From NCBI GenBank assembly GCA_014281115.1, contig JACONQ010000003.1, forward strand, positions 2,170,001 to 2,234,000: 64,000 bases of DNA, written 5' to 3'. The translations under genes were made by a program, and so were the position numbers. This stretch comes from Laburnicola sp. R22_1 (taxonomy: Eukaryota; Ascomycota; Dothideomycetes; Pleosporales; Didymosphaeriaceae). The notes beneath the pieces were generated by a model. That model made no database searches, was not told where the DNA came from, and saw nothing but the letters and a program-made list of their open reading frames with translations. Shown one piece after another: positions 32,171 to 44,749 of the stretch (positions are counted from its first letter, which is position 1; every line of letters begins with the position of its first letter).

Positions 32171-32301
32171 GCTTTTTTGTGATTACCACCTTTTTTACGC
32201 TCTTTTTAATTACTAAGTACGGGGCTCTGCTTTTTTGTTATGTTATTTGAGATGAAAGCCTTTGTCGTGCTACTTCTAGATCGTTAATTTAACGTCATAC
32301 A
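32171..32301 (-). mobile_element. SINE-like insert S4
   Basis: 131 bp in the minus orientation (starts with T-run, ends AATTTAACGTCAT). Approximate direct repeats TATATTTAGTAAA and CATATTTAGTTAA flank it. Copia-3a lacks an insert at this point but has S2 about 25 bp away, so the two are independent insertions. Confidence 0.7.
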
Positions 32302-32309
32302 CATATTTA

Positions 32310-33960
32310 GTTAATTATGTATTAATCTTTGTAGTACTAATCTTCTTATATTACTTTTATAAAAAGTCTTAGAGAACGCCTAAAGATATATTTAAGTAAG
32401 AAAAAGATAAAGAAAGGTGGTACTTTGTCTCTCGCTCTGCTCTTAAATAAGAGTAATAATTACTAGTCTTCTTTAGAAGGTCTTAGCGCTCCTATTTAGG
32501 CTAAGGATATTCCTATAAGTCTAATTAATCTTACTTAACTAAATTCTACTAAGTAAGCGCTTCTAACTTATAATATAAGTTATCCTATATTAGTGCTTAA
32601 TTATAATCTGCCTAGTTAGAGTCTTTAGTATAGTGCTATATAGATTAGTCTAGCTATATAGTAAGGTTATATAATTCTAAATTAGCTAATTAACTAATAT
32701 TCTAATTAGCCTAGTCCTAAAGTTGTAATTAATAAGTAATGGTTTACTTTAGTCTCTATTAGTACAAATCTACTTTATCTATACTAAATTGCTAAGACTT
32801 ACTTAGTAACAAATAAAATTACTTATAAGACTAGTAATACTTTAAAGTATAATACTAATACTTCTACTATAAGTAAGCTTTATACTATCTTAAATAGTGC
32901 TTAATTTACTTTGCTTAGCCTTATATAGTGTTCTCCTCTAGAGAAGCTTACTATATATATCTTAGACTTAACTAGTTAGTCTAGTGTATTAGCTACTTAG
33001 CTTAAGTAAGGATTAGGGATATTCTTAAGGCAAAAGATTATTAATCTAACTAAGTCTGTAACTCTTTTATAGGAAGAGATTATAGTTAGTTAAAAGAATT
33101 AAGGTTATTTAGTTAGTTCTAATTATAGTTTTTTTCCTAGCTGCTTCTTAAATATTAATCCTAAATAGCGGATACTAGTACTCCTACTAATAGTCTTCAA
33201 GGACAACTTAAGTATTATACTTTATTTAATAATTAGTAACCAGCTTAGACTTAATTTCCTACTCTAAAGCTATAGAATCTAGTAGGGCTATTTAGATTGT
33301 ATATTATACATTATTAGAATTATAGAAGTTAGCGCGCTTTATTGCTTAGTAATTAATCTCTTAGCCCTTTTAATTGCTTTAAGGCTGCTAGTTTTGCTTA
33401 CTAGGGTAGTAGATATAGCCCTTAAGCTATCTATAAGTCTTTTTATTCCTACTATAAGAATTTTTCTAACATAGTACTAATTATTTAAACGCTCTAGCTG
33501 CTAGCTTTAATTTAGCTAATAATCTATTTATAAATGTCGCACTATTTATTAGAGAGTCCTAATTACAGCCTGTGCGCACTAACCCTAATAAATAACTCTT
33601 ATATAGGTCTACTAAAACAATCTTCTGTCTATATAATAATAGAGAAGCTGTTAGATCTAAAGAGCACTTTCTACTAAAGCTAGACTAATCTAGGCTAGTA
33701 TAGCCCTAAGCATTATATATCTACTTATAGTATCTTATTAACTTATTAAACTATTATAATTAAAAACTAGTATAAGCTTCTTAAAAAGTTGTTTAATCTT
33801 CTGTTAAAGAAGTAATTGTTTAGATTTTCTTAGATTATATATAATAGGTGTTAGTCTGCATTTGTCCAGTCTTATAATAGAATCTTATTTACTTAGGTCT
33901 ACTAAATAGGTAGTAGCTCTATAGAGCTTAAATTTATAATTAGTTTATAGCCTATACTCC
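32310..33960 (-). pseudogene. Unidentified ghost reading frame of copia-3 (sense, copy b)
   Basis: Minus-strand counterpart of 6,690-8,120 plus 9,972-10,200, without the pogo insert. Pieces such as LLGLVRTG and GYIYYPSK are recoverable with stops read through. Conservation of a frame in two copies that decayed separately suggests it was coding when they duplicated. Function unknown. Confidence 0.45.
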
Positions 33961-34029
33961 CTTTATAATAATTCTACTTATGTTCTTAAAATTTAGAAGC
34001 TCTTTAAAGTAAGTAAACTACTATTAAGT

Positions 34030-35600
34030 AAGCGCTTTTATAAGTCTGTCTGCTAGTATGTTACTTATTTTTAAGTAGGTAACTTTAAATAATTGTTTTT
34101 ATATATTCTTAATTTAGTTATATATTTTGAATATTGACATAGCGTAGTCAAGTGTTAATGCGCTTATTCCTCCTAATTACTAGTCTAATTATTTATTAAT
34201 TATTATAAAAATATTCTACACATATTTTAAATTAAGCTTAAGTTCCTTAAAGAACTACTTTAGTACTATTGCTTTATTACTTATATACTTAAGTGTGAGT
34301 AGCTTAGCTTTAGTAGTAGAAGCTATAACTATGCTCTAATAAGCAGCCTTTTAGAGTATTGCTTTACTATAGAGCATAACTATATATTTATAAGACACTC
34401 ACTAAGTTTCTAAATTATCTATAAATAAAGTATTGCCACAAATTATAAAATTAGGTCTATTATATTAGCTATACTAAATATATTCCTAGCGTGTTTTCTG
34501 AAGATATATCTTTACTTAGTTATCTATAGTAAAATATTATTTGCTTAAATTTATTAGAAAGTGTAAGAGCTTTAAAATAGTAAACGTAATATTAGGCCTA
34601 AGCCTAATTACTATATATAGTATTAATCTAACACATTCCTAGTAGCTCTTAGTCTCCTACTTAGTTGCTTCTCCTATATTCTTTATATACTCTTCTAATA
34701 GAAGAAGTGTTATAAAAAAGCTTTTGCTATCTTTAAGATTAAACGTCTTTACAATGTTATTAACATAAGTATTATAAATAGGCGCAATTGTTCTATTCTT
34801 ATAATCTTAAATCACTTAAACGCCTAAAAATTATTTAACTAGTCTATAATTTTTAATCTTATATTCTACTTTAATATAGCTCTAGAGCTTCCATACCTCT
34901 ACTTTATAAGCTTTATTAAAAATTAGAAGTATATTATTAATATAGAAGAGTACTAAGATCTTGTAATCTTTGCTTATAAACAAATAAGATTCTTGTTTTA
35001 AGGCTACAAGTCTTATAAATCTTAGCAATCCTAAAAACTCTTTATACTAGAGTAGTGCTAAGCCTCTTAATTTATATAGAGCTTAATTAAGGGACACACA
35101 CTTGCTATATTACTTAAACCTATTTAGAAGCTTATAGATAACTAGATTATTAGCTATACTATAAGCGTTTAAAAACACTCCGACTATATTATATTAAATA
35201 ATCTCTAAATTATATTCTACTACAATTACTATTATAGTTCTAAATAACTATGCTATAAGCGTCGCTGCGTAGGTTAATTATAGCAAGTCCTTAACCTAAA
35301 GATTACTTCTTATAAGAATTTAAATCTTACACTTTAGAAAGTACCTATTCTAATTAAACTTATAGGTCTAAACCCACTTTAATAGAAGTAGTTATCTAAT
35401 AGCTTGTACTTAATTAATTACTACCTAGGTTTCTTTCTTTCTAAGTATAGCAATTTTAATATAGTAGGCTTGCTTAAAGACCTTTTTAAGTAGATAATTA
35501 GTAAGGTGTTTTTATAAAGTAGACAGCTTTAGTAGCTTATCTCTATATAAATATGTAAAAGGTAATATCTTTAGCATCTTTTTAAGCATTACTATAGCAA
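34030..35600 (-). pseudogene. copia-3b reverse transcriptase and RNase H relic
   Basis: Minus-strand copia Pol aligned base by base with copia-3a. RT opens with QTYKFN.NRYFLKCKI near 35,370. Copia RT landmarks lie at 34,900-35,200, and RNase H at about 34,250-34,560 has a TKAKLLTL-like phrase near 34,310. Downstream sequence matches the copia end LADRLIKALT near 34,040. Stops are dense. The Tc1-2 insertion at 35,604 separates this from the integrase. Confidence 0.8.
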
Positions 35601-35603
35601 CTA

Positions 35604-38488
35604 CAGTGGGGTGACAAAAAAGGAAAAAGAATTTTATACCTTTTTTAAAATGTAATAACTCACCTATTTAGTAATAAAGAATTATAGGATTTTATATATA
35701 ATAGAGGAAGTTACTAACTTTAATAAAGTATACTTACGTAATACTAATCAATTAGCGTGAAAAGGTTTTTAGCCTTAAGCATAGGGAATTTTAAGACCTC
35801 TTTAGAAATGTAAATAACTTTTTTATTAAGATATTAAATTTTTTTATTATAGTATAGTATAGGTACACAGCAAATCCATATATATACAAATTTTAAGTAT
35901 AGGTTATTTCCTAAAATTATTTTTATTTTAGATTATTTGCTTTTTCTATTTTTAGCTATAGTATTATAATATAACAATGTAATTAATTCTAGATAGTATT
36001 GTCTTATAACTGGAAGCCGAATCCTAATTTTAATGTTAAAAAAGTACATTATTACATGTATTTTTAATATATTTTTAATTTAGTTTAAGGCCCTATAACT
36101 TTTATATTACGTAGTCCTATAACTTATAATTTTAATATAAGATTAGTTTTAAATAAGCTAGGTATAGAAATGTTTACAGTGTAATAGCTATAGTTTCTAT
36201 ATATTTATTAATTAAAATCTCTTTTTCTTACCTTTTACTTAGGATTCTCACGTTATTAAATAAAAGAAATTATAAACTAGTAAATATTAAATTACTAGTA
36301 CTTAGTATACCACCCCTAGCTTCTATAATGGCCTTATAACGATTAGGTATAGATAATATACAATTATCTATATCCTTTTGTGAAATTAATTCCCATTCCT
36401 CTTTAATAGCCTTTTTAAAAGTATTATAACTTTCTTGGCTAGCCTCTATCCCTACACTACCTATTTTACGCTTAGAAAGTCTACATTTTAATAAACTCCA
36501 AATGTTTTCAATAGGATTTAAATCTGGAGTATAGGGAGAGTAAGGAAAAAGATTAATTTTATTTTTTTCAAACCACTCTAAAACGTTATCCGTTTTATGC
36601 GTAGGGGTGTTATCTTGTTAAAAATTCCAGCCTATTAATTAATCAATATTAGAAATAATACAATAATAATCAAAGAAAAGAAAAAAAACAACTAATTAAA
36701 ATAAATAAAAACTAACCAGGTTTATAATACTTTTTAACTATAGGGACTAATATCTTTTTAATATAGTCCCTATTAGTATACTTAGGCCTTGCGTCGGAAT
36801 TTTAAGATAGGGGGGAGTCTTGTATAAAATACAATTCAGATCTCCCCCCTATCCAAATTGAGCCCCATACTTGAATTGTTATATCGCGGCCTATAAATAA
36901 TACATTAATATAGGTAGAATTATAGTTTTATAGTATAATATATGCTTAATAATTCTATAATTAAAATTTAAAATTTACCTGTTAGCTTTCTAGTAATTAG
37001 GCAGTGTTAAAAATAACTTTTTAAAAGTCTAAATTAAAACTTCTTAATGACTAGATAACTAACTAGTAAAATTTAAAATTTAAATTATACAATTATGAGG
37101 ATGAAGGTGTAGCCTTTTTCAATGTAATAAATTTTAAAAAAATTACTATTTGAGCGGATATTATCCTGTTTTTGAAATCCACCTTTTTAATTTCTTTTTG
37201 TTCTAGAGTATTCTACTCTAGCTCCATGGCCTCTTTGAATAGCACATTCGTCTGAAAATATAATTTGTTCTAGAATATAATTCTCTAGAATTTTTTATCC
37301 ATCTCTTTAGCAAATAATAGCCTATTTCTAGCTCTTTCTTCATTTAAAATAGACATTTTCTTAGAAATTGTTATTTTATAATCCTTGTCTTTTAAAGATC
37401 TTTGTAGAGTTTCTTTTGTAGCCCCTAAATTATTCTCTACTATTAATGTTTTATTAACCTTTTTAGGGCTTTTAATTAAATCCCTATTAATAACTCTTTT
37501 TCTCTTTCTGATATTTTCTTTAGTTGTCCTTTTTTAATAGGGTTTGGTAAATTAGAAATTTATTTTTTATCTTTAAACGTTGTATAGTATTATAAATACT
37601 TATAGTAGGTTTATTTAAAGTAGTAAAAATAGTATAAATAAAGCGTTTAGCTTTTAAAAGAAGATTAACGTTATATTTAAGCTGGGAGAGATTTCGATCC
37701 ATTATTACTAAGGCGAGGAAATAGGTGTTTAAGTTTTTTTTTAATTTTCTTTTTCTTTTTCTAATTTTAAATTAGTAATTAATTATATATTACTATAGTC
37801 TTAACATTAATACTATTTTTAGAATATTAAAAATTTACTTAATTAGATAAAATATAAGTTCGAATTGTAGCTTGTGCAATCTGTACTACTCCTATTCAGG
37901 CTTAGCTTAATAATAATATTACTAAGTATAACTAAAAATTAAAAATAAGTAATTTTCTAGTATTTTAAATATACTTTTCTTAAATTTTTTTATAAAAATA
38001 TTGCTTACTAAGCAAATATAGAATTTAAAATAGAAAATAGAGAACTCTTTTATTTGAAATATTTAAAAAGTAATAGTATAGCTTTGATATAAGTAGAGTT
38101 ATAATAATTTTAAAAAGTAATATAATTTTAACCTTTTGGTCTAAAATTAGAGAAAAAAACAATCTTATATAAAAAATATTAAAGAAGTAACCTATATTAA
38201 AACTTTAACATAGTGCTAATGTAGCCTATAGCTCCTATACATATAAAAATTATAGAATTCTATACGTCTAAAAAGAGTTATAGGGGTTTTAAAATAGAGA
38301 TTTAAAAATCTCTATTTTTAAGTCTATATATGTACCCAGTTTATAATTACGAAGCAGAATCTTTATTAATTATCTATAACTAGGTACTTTTGTCTCTAAT
38401 ATATTAAAAATTAAAAGTTTAATAATTATCTAAAAAAAAGTTATAAGCTTTTAAAAAGAAAAAAAAATCTTGTTTTGTCACCCCACTG
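35604..38488 (-). mobile_element. Tc1/mariner element Tc1-2
   Basis: 2885 bp with short inverted ends CAGTGGGGTGACAAAA, flanked by TA (35,602-35,603 and 38,489-38,490). It sits in the same copia-3 target as Tc1-1, but at a TA about 10 bp away, and the opposite strand of copia relative to the window is an effect of copia orientation. The right ~700 bp (37,740-38,488) is non-coding and A+T-rich. Confidence 0.93.
36295..37702 (-). pseudogene. Tc1-2 transposase, two introns, frameshifted
   Basis: Minus-strand Tc1/mariner transposase. ATG at 37,700-37,702 (MDRNLSQLK), TTLNKP at about 37,610, RDLIKSPKKVNK near 37,460. IIFSDECAIQRG near 37,240 carries the first Asp. Intron 1 is about 36,891-36,978 (GTAAAT..TAG); the next exon has VWGSIWIGGRSELY. 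Intron 2 is about 36,632-36,716 (GTTAGT..TAG), followed by QDNTPTHKTDNV (second Asp) and SPYTPDLNPIENIWSLLK (third). All three catalytic positions look intact, but single-base frameshifts occur, for example near 37,250 and near the C-terminus, so it is not functional as it stands. Confidence 0.85.
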
Positions 38489-38490
38489 TA

Positions 38491-41400
38491 TAAAATTTAT
38501 TATAGTATACTTTTAGCGCTTATTCTAGGCTTTCTATACTGCTAAAATATATATATAGAAAATTATCTTAAAGATCTTTTATTATATATTTAGTAATTAG
38601 TGTATATTCATCTAATCTACCCCTAGCTAATTAGTAATATTATTATATTAATTATAATCTTTTTATTTTTAAAAAGCTAAATAGTTCTAAACGCGCGTAT
38701 CTATAGTATTACCTTAAAGTCTTTTGCTTAATCTTATAGATGCTTAATTTTGTTTTTACTTTTAGCTTACTAGCAGATTATCTACTTTCTTTAGTATTAG
38801 GAAAAGTTTTAAGCAAGTATAAGCACCTAGGGTACCTAAGTAGCTCTAAGCACGCCTGCGCACGCTTGCGCACTAAATGCGCTTAGAGCGCACTAGTAAT
38901 ATTTTTTTTTCTTAGTGTGCATATATGTAAGGTTATGCAAAGATATACACCTATACTGCTAGTGCACCTAGAGCAGCTAGGGTAGCTAGGATATCCTAAG
39001 TGCCTATACTATCTATAAAATACTAATTAATAAGCAACAAAGCTTTTTAATTAGCTAAAATTTAAAAAAAGCTTAGTAAGCGACTTAGTAAGCTGCTTAG
39101 TAAGCTTTAAAAAAAAGATTTTTTAAAGTATAAAGTTAAAGTTTCTTACTAGATAGTAATTACTAGTTAATATAATAGTACTAATTACTAGCGTATTATA
39201 TAGAACTTCTACCTAATCCTAAATTCTAGATTTTATAGATTTAAAAATAGAAAAATATAGTTTTATAATTATTTAAAAGAATTACATTAGGGGAAAATCA
39301 GTGGCTTGGCAAAGAATACTATTTTAAAAAGTTTAAACTTTAATAACTTTTTAACTACTTTACTATTATTATAACTTTTTAAAAAAATTATATAATAATT
39401 TAGTACTATATTTTTATATAATAATATTGCGTAATATATAATAACTAGTAAAAGAAAGAGTTTCTTATTAGTTACTAACTAATTACGTAATAAAAATAGT
39501 ATTTTTAAATAAAATAATTAAAGACTAGTGTTTTTCTATAAATTAATTAAATAGTTAAAATTATAGCTTTACTAGTAAATAAGTTATAAAGCTTAAAAAA
39601 ATTACTCATTTAGGCTATTTGTGCACATCTGCGTAAGTCTGCGTATATTTATACATCTCTAAACATTTTTGTGCTAGTAAATTGCTTGTGCAAAAATGCG
39701 TATAAATGCGCAAGTCTGCGCACGTCTGCGCACAATTCGCATAGTTAAGTAGAAAAACTTTTCTAATGAGCGTAGTTAAGCTCTTAGGGCTAGATTAAGA
39801 GGCAGCTATAGAGCTCTTAGGCTCTACACTTTAGAAAGAATGCTTTCTAGAATCTAATAGGCTAGCTTGCCTAGATTAGTGTATACTTTAGTAGCGATTA
39901 GTCTTCTTATAATTTCTTAACTAATTATGCCCTAGATAGCCTAGCTCTAGCGTCTATTTAGAGGTTATAAGCCCTATATACTTACTTTAAACTATATAAA
40001 TTCTTAGCTACTTACTAGCTAAACTCGCTGCCTATATATTAGTCCTATTAGCTACTTAATTGCTAGCCTAGCTAGCTATACTTTTAGATTACTAAATAGG
40101 GGCACTATTTTCTATTTGCTTAGTACTTACTTATTTAATATAATAAGAAGATTAAGAATATTTATAAACTTTTCTCCTAAATTATTAATTTTTCCTTATA
40201 TAGAACTTTGATAATCTTTCCTACTTCTTTATTAGGTATACCTTAATTAGCTTTACTTTTATAAAATAATATCTTATTAAATATAACGTTGTGCGTAGTA
40301 ATTACCTAATTAAGCACTAGAATCTATATTCTATAGAGATTTAATACTCTATAACTAACAAGATATCTATATTGCCCCTAGAATTTACTTTAAATTCTTG
40401 TTTATTCTAGTCTACTACTTAATTTCTTTTTAGAGGATATACTTAGTAGCTATAGATGTAAATCTTACTCTAATTAGAATAACGATTAGCTATTTATACT
40501 TATATTTAAGTAGGCTTATACTAATATAAATACTACCTAAACTAATGTTTAAACACTTTATCTAGTGCTTAAAAAGTATATAGAGCTATTAGGCTCTTAC
40601 TATAGAGGTAAGTAGCTGCAGTTATAATCTTAGGCTATATTTTAGGTAGTAGATTTGCGCTTTCTCTTATTTTTATAGCCTTAGTAATAATTTCTTACCT
40701 TACTTACTTAGGTACTTTATTTAGTTTGTGTATATATAATAGAGTATAGGTAATCTTAATTTCTTATTTGTATGTGCAGTCCTTATAGACTAATTATTCC
40801 CTTTAGCGAAGAGTAGCAGTGTTATTATCCTAATAGATTATAACAATTTTAAGCTTATATTTATTTTCTACCTATTAGTTAAACTTTTTATTACTTGCAT
40901 AATATCTAGTAGAGATTTTAATATAAAGTTATTATTATAAATCTTTTACTATCTTCTTTCTTAATAATTAAGCTCTATAGCTCTCTAAGCTGTCCTACTA
41001 AGAGGTTAAATATATTTTAAGAAATATAGTAAAATAGTCTTAAAAATTATTTTCTTAGGTATTTAAAGATTATTCTTATTGCATGTCTTATAAAATAATA
41101 CTAATAGTTCTTTCTCTAAGTACTAAGAATACGCACATTTTACGTGTTCTAAACTAGTGCTTAAAGTGCTTATTAGCCTAAATAATCTAACTAAAAGTGC
41201 TAGAGTTTCTGAGTATTTACTCGCAGAAGATTGTGGAATAATTATCTAATCGCTATAGCTAAAAAATAGTAGAAAAGAGGCTTATATTTAATAAAGGTAA
41301 AGTTATAGAGACTATTCAGTTCTACTAAAATAATATTTTAAGCAAGAGCTTCTATGCGTAATAATTTATCTAAACCTAGGTACTAGATTCCTATCTATCT

Positions 41401-43007
41401 TAAATAAGCTTCAGAGATAATATTAATATAAAAACATTTTATAACCTTAATATCCGTAAATAAAACATCTTCTATATGCGCATTTTACCCTCTAATAAGC
41501 ACGCTCTTTATAAGTTAATTTCTTATTTCTAAAATTAGAAGAGCCTAAGTTCTAGTTTTAATACTCTAGATTAAGCTCGCTTTCTTAAACAAGCTAGGTA
41601 TTAGAAGTAATTAATTATTAATAAGATAAACTATAGCTCCTTTATTAAGAAGAGTGCTTTGTATAAGTAGGTAATTGCTAGAATATATTATTAAGTACAT
41701 TTATAAGCTCTCCTATAGCTGCTTATTAGAAACTAATAGATCAATTAAAGTATAAGCTATTAACCCTAGATAGGTAGAAATAGTTAGGTTCTTTACTATA
41801 GGTTTAAATTTCTAGTCTTTTATTTTAATCCTACTGTAAAGCTCCTTCTATTATAGAGATACTAAATAATTATTAATACCCTTACGCTCTTTTTTAGTAA
41901 GGATAATTAGTAGCACCTTTTTAGAGTATTTGCTAGTAATAGCAGTTTAAAGGTGTTAGTAATTAAGACTATTCTACTTATACTTTCTAGATCTGCAAGA
42001 GTACTTATTAGTCTTCTTATAAGCTTTTTATTTAAGCTACTACTATCTTACTTCTTCTAATTATTATTTTAACTAGTAATTATTATAAATATACCTAATA
42101 ACTTGCTATTAGGTGCTTAGAGCTAGTACTTCTAAATAAGTATAGAGTAGACCTTTCTAATATTAGCAAGATCTATTATCTTAATACTAAGTGAAGCGTC
42201 TTATATAAGACACTAGTTTATTAATTAGGCCTATTCTAGTATAAGCTTAACTACTAGCGCATCTAAGAAGTTATATATAGCAAGCTTATCTTTTATATTA
42301 GGAAGCTTAAAACTCTTAGCCTTATTAAAAAGGAGCTACTAATCTTAGTACTATATTTTAGGTGTCTACCTTCTATACTTAGCTTTCTTAAGGTATGCTT
42401 AGTATTAAATGCGTACTAGATTCTTTATACTTGCTTCTATTAGAGGAGATCTTTCTAAAGTATCTTAATAAGCGCTTATACAGAGGTCTTCTTTTTATTA
42501 TTTTTATAATTATAGCTAGTACTAATAGATCTTAGAATACTATAGTATAAACCTATAAGGCAAGATTCTAAATCTTTATTATATCAATCTACTAATCTTA
42601 TACTTTTGCTTAATACTCTGTAATCTAAATATTATAAAGTTTAATCTAATTATTATATATATTATCACTAATGCTTATAGTATTCTCTAGAAGCATAGAA
42701 TAAGTTAGTTAGATTAGATTTTAATTAATAATCTTATTAGTGTTAGGGTTAATAAGATACTAGATTCTTTTAGACTAAGTATAAAATTAGAGCTAGATAA
42801 GCTAGAAAGGCTAGCTTACTTAGTTAGTAAGGAGCACCTTTATAGTAGGAATTATAATATTAGTTATGTTAATTATAGATAAGATTTAAGTGTAGAAGAG
42901 AATTTAAAATAATTAGTAAGAAGTAATTAAAGTATATAAATTAGAATTCTAATATATAAGTGTATAGAGAGAATTAGCCTACAATCTTAAAACGCTAGAG
43001 TTATAAC
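38491..43007 (-). pseudogene. copia-3b gag to integrase, highly degraded
   Basis: Upstream half of copia-3b on the minus strand. The secure landmark is integrase: ITKAIKIRESANLLPKI followed by ITAATYL and SKSLIALYT at about 40,570-40,740, preceded near 40,850 by the region of the second catalytic Asp. Gag is probable near 42,000-42,400 but only short pieces can be read. Much of 38,490-40,500 cannot be assigned. Several stretches rich in GCGCAC words (38,850-38,980 and 39,600-39,740) stand out from the A+T-rich background. Confidence 0.6.
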
Positions 43008-43198
43008 TATTAAAGGAAAATAAGTTTGAATCTTAGATTTAGTAAGCAAATTAGATGAGATTACTATATAAAAAAGGAAGCTAAAGGGCTAGACTATATA
43101 TACACTTATAGAAAAGGGGCAGGACTAAAATAATACTACTTATATTATTATAGACACGTGATTGCACCTAGTTAGAGTCTTATTTTTGCGATAGTATA
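43008..43198 (-). repeat. copia-3b 5' LTR
   Basis: About 191 bp, direct repeat of 30,992-31,179. Shared blocks are CTAGACTATATATAC and AAAATAATACT. The outer end is mutated (GATAGTATA for TATAATACA), so the boundary is uncertain by a few bases. No primer binding site was recognised inside it. Confidence 0.7.
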
Positions 43199-43206
43199 GT
43201 TTTTTT

Positions 43207-43830
43207 TTTGCAACTAAGGGGCTTCTAATAAAAATATTATAATAATAGTAGATATTTCCTTTACTATTATATATATAATCAAGTACCTCCAATAATTAAG
43301 AAATCTTTAACTAGTTACTAGTCTTAATAAGTTATTAAGATTTAAACTCATAGGACGAGAAAGTTAATTAAGGCATATTACTATCTTCTAATTTAGGAAA
43401 AACTTTGTAGGAAATTTGAATTTACGCTTTGGATAGACAATAGGCCACTAGTATTAGTTTTCCCTTAACCCTCTTTAACGGGCTTTTTTTACTAGGGAAA
43501 AGTGCCTCTTGTCTACCTATACGATTTTTCTATGGCTGTATTTACTCTACAGAAAATTTTAGAAGCAATAGAAACGTTAATAATAATATATATAAAAAAG
43601 TATTTTAAGGTATTAATAAAAAAGAGTTCGTATATTATAAGTAAGCTAAGTAAGCTTACTATACTTAGCGCGCCTACTCTAATTAAAAGAAATCCATATA
43701 TATATATAAAGTTTTTTTATTTATTTTTATTAGGCTATTCTTACTACGAGAAATATTAGCTAGCAATAGTTTATTTATTTTACAACTAATAGGTTTCTAA
43801 TAAAAATATTATAATAATAGTAGTTATTTC
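43207..43830 (+). repeat. Repeat X, copy 1
   Basis: Direct repeat of 44,150-44,540 and 44,681-44,740. Shared landmarks are AGGCATATTACTATCTTC near 43,370, CGCTTTGGA near 43,423, ACTAGGGAAAAGTGCC near 43,490 and GGCTGTATTTACT near 43,533. A sub-block CTAATAAAAATATTATAATA occurs at 43,227, 43,798 and 63,736. An 85-codon open frame (43,502-43,759) is not conserved in copy 2. The element type is unknown. Confidence 0.6.
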
Positions 43831-43856
43831 TTTTATTATTATTAATATAGAAAATA

Positions 43857-44022
43857 GAGGGGCGTATTATAGTGAGTACGGGCGTAAGACCGTCTAAGTA
43901 TAGCAGAAGTCTAGATAGTGAATCTACGCTATGGTGGAGAACTATAAGCGAGGATTTTAATCTAGAAATAAGCGAAAACTTAGACTCCTTAGCGAGTTCG
44001 AATCTCGCCCTCTCCCCCCTCT
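43857..44022 (+). other. Possible tRNA-derived segment with T-arm-like hairpin
   Basis: At 43,992-44,008 GCGAG TTCGAAT CTCGC folds as a perfect 5-bp stem with a 7-base loop, identical in layout to a tRNA T arm, and contains a B-box-like GTTCGAATC. A weak A-box-like TAGCAGAAGTC lies near 43,904. The outer AGAGGGG (43,857) could pair with CCCCTCT (44,016-44,022). I could not fold the rest as a standard tRNA, so a tRNA-derived repeat head or chance are alternatives. Confidence 0.35.
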
Positions 44023-44079
44023 AGTTTTTAAACACTAAAAAACTAATCTTTGTGGATAAGAAGAAAAGTAGCCTAAATA

Positions 44080-44740
44080 AGCTAGTATCTCTAATAATTA
44101 AGAAATTTCTAACTGTTTAAGCTAGTCTTAACTAAGTTATTAGATTAAACTTATAGGATAACAAAGCTATTATTAGCAAGTACCTCTAATAATTAAGAAA
44201 TCTCTAACTAGTTATTAATTAGTCTTAATAAGTTATTAAGAGTTAAACCTATAGGACAAGGAAGTTAATTAAGGCATATTACTATCTTCTAATTTAGGAA
44301 AAACTTTGTTGGGAATTTTAATTTACGCTTTGGACAGACAATAGACCACTAGTGTTAGTTTTCTCTTAACTCCCTTTAAAGGGCATTTTTTACTAGGGGA
44401 AAGTGCCCCTTGTCCACCTATACGATGTGCCTATGGCTGTATTTACTTTATAGAAAATTTAGAAGCAATAAAAACGTTATTAATAATAGAAAAGAGTTTT
44501 AAAAGATTAATATAAAAAAAGTATATATTATAAGTAAGCTGCGTTTTTTTATTAATTACCTTTTTTACACTCTTTTTAATTACTAAGCATGGGGCTATGC
44601 TTTTTTTATTATGTTTTTTAAGATAAAAGCCTTTATCGTGCTACCTCTAGATAGTTAATATAAGGCAATATAAGTATGCTAAGTAGACTTAGTAGGCTTA
44701 GTGTGCGCACTTTAATTAAAAAAATTTATATATAAAATTA
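44080..44740 (+). repeat. Repeat X, copy 2, interrupted by SINE S5
   Basis: Second copy of X. The TTATAAGTAAGCT site that is intact in copy 1 (near 43,638-43,650) is here interrupted by the SINE-like insert S5. Sequence after the insert (AGTATGCTAAGTAGACTTAG) continues the match to copy 1. Confidence 0.65.
44541..44667 (-). mobile_element. SINE-like insert S5
   Basis: About 127 bp, minus orientation. It is flanked by TTATAAGTAAGCT (to 44,540) and ATATAAGTATGCT (44,668-44,680), an imperfect target duplication. Copy 1 of X supplies the empty site. Landmarks of the family: complement of GCAAAGCCCC and AAAGGCTTTTATC. Confidence 0.72.
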
Positions 44741-44749
44741 TAGCTTACG

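Larger units (their letters stand above)
30992..43198 (-). mobile_element. copia-3b, LTR retrotransposon with both LTRs, unusually long
   Basis: About 12.2 kb between LTRs. After subtracting Tc1-2 (35,604-38,488) and SINE S4 (32,171-32,301) it is about 9.2 kb, well above the roughly 5 kb usual for copia. Reading minus from the right: 5' LTR, degraded gag (to about 41,000), integrase (40,540-40,980), RT (34,850-35,600), RNase H (34,030-34,560), then about 2.7 kb of extra sequence, the purine tract CTAAAAGG and the 3' LTR. A target duplication could not be confirmed at the decayed ends. Confidence 0.75.

Noticed and set aside
43502..43759. 85-codon plus-strand frame in repeat X
   Set aside because: The second X copy does not keep it open, and no domain is recognisable.
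43992..44015. Functional tRNA gene
   Set aside because: Only the T arm is convincing; no matching acceptor, D arm or anticodon arm could be folded at tRNA distances.
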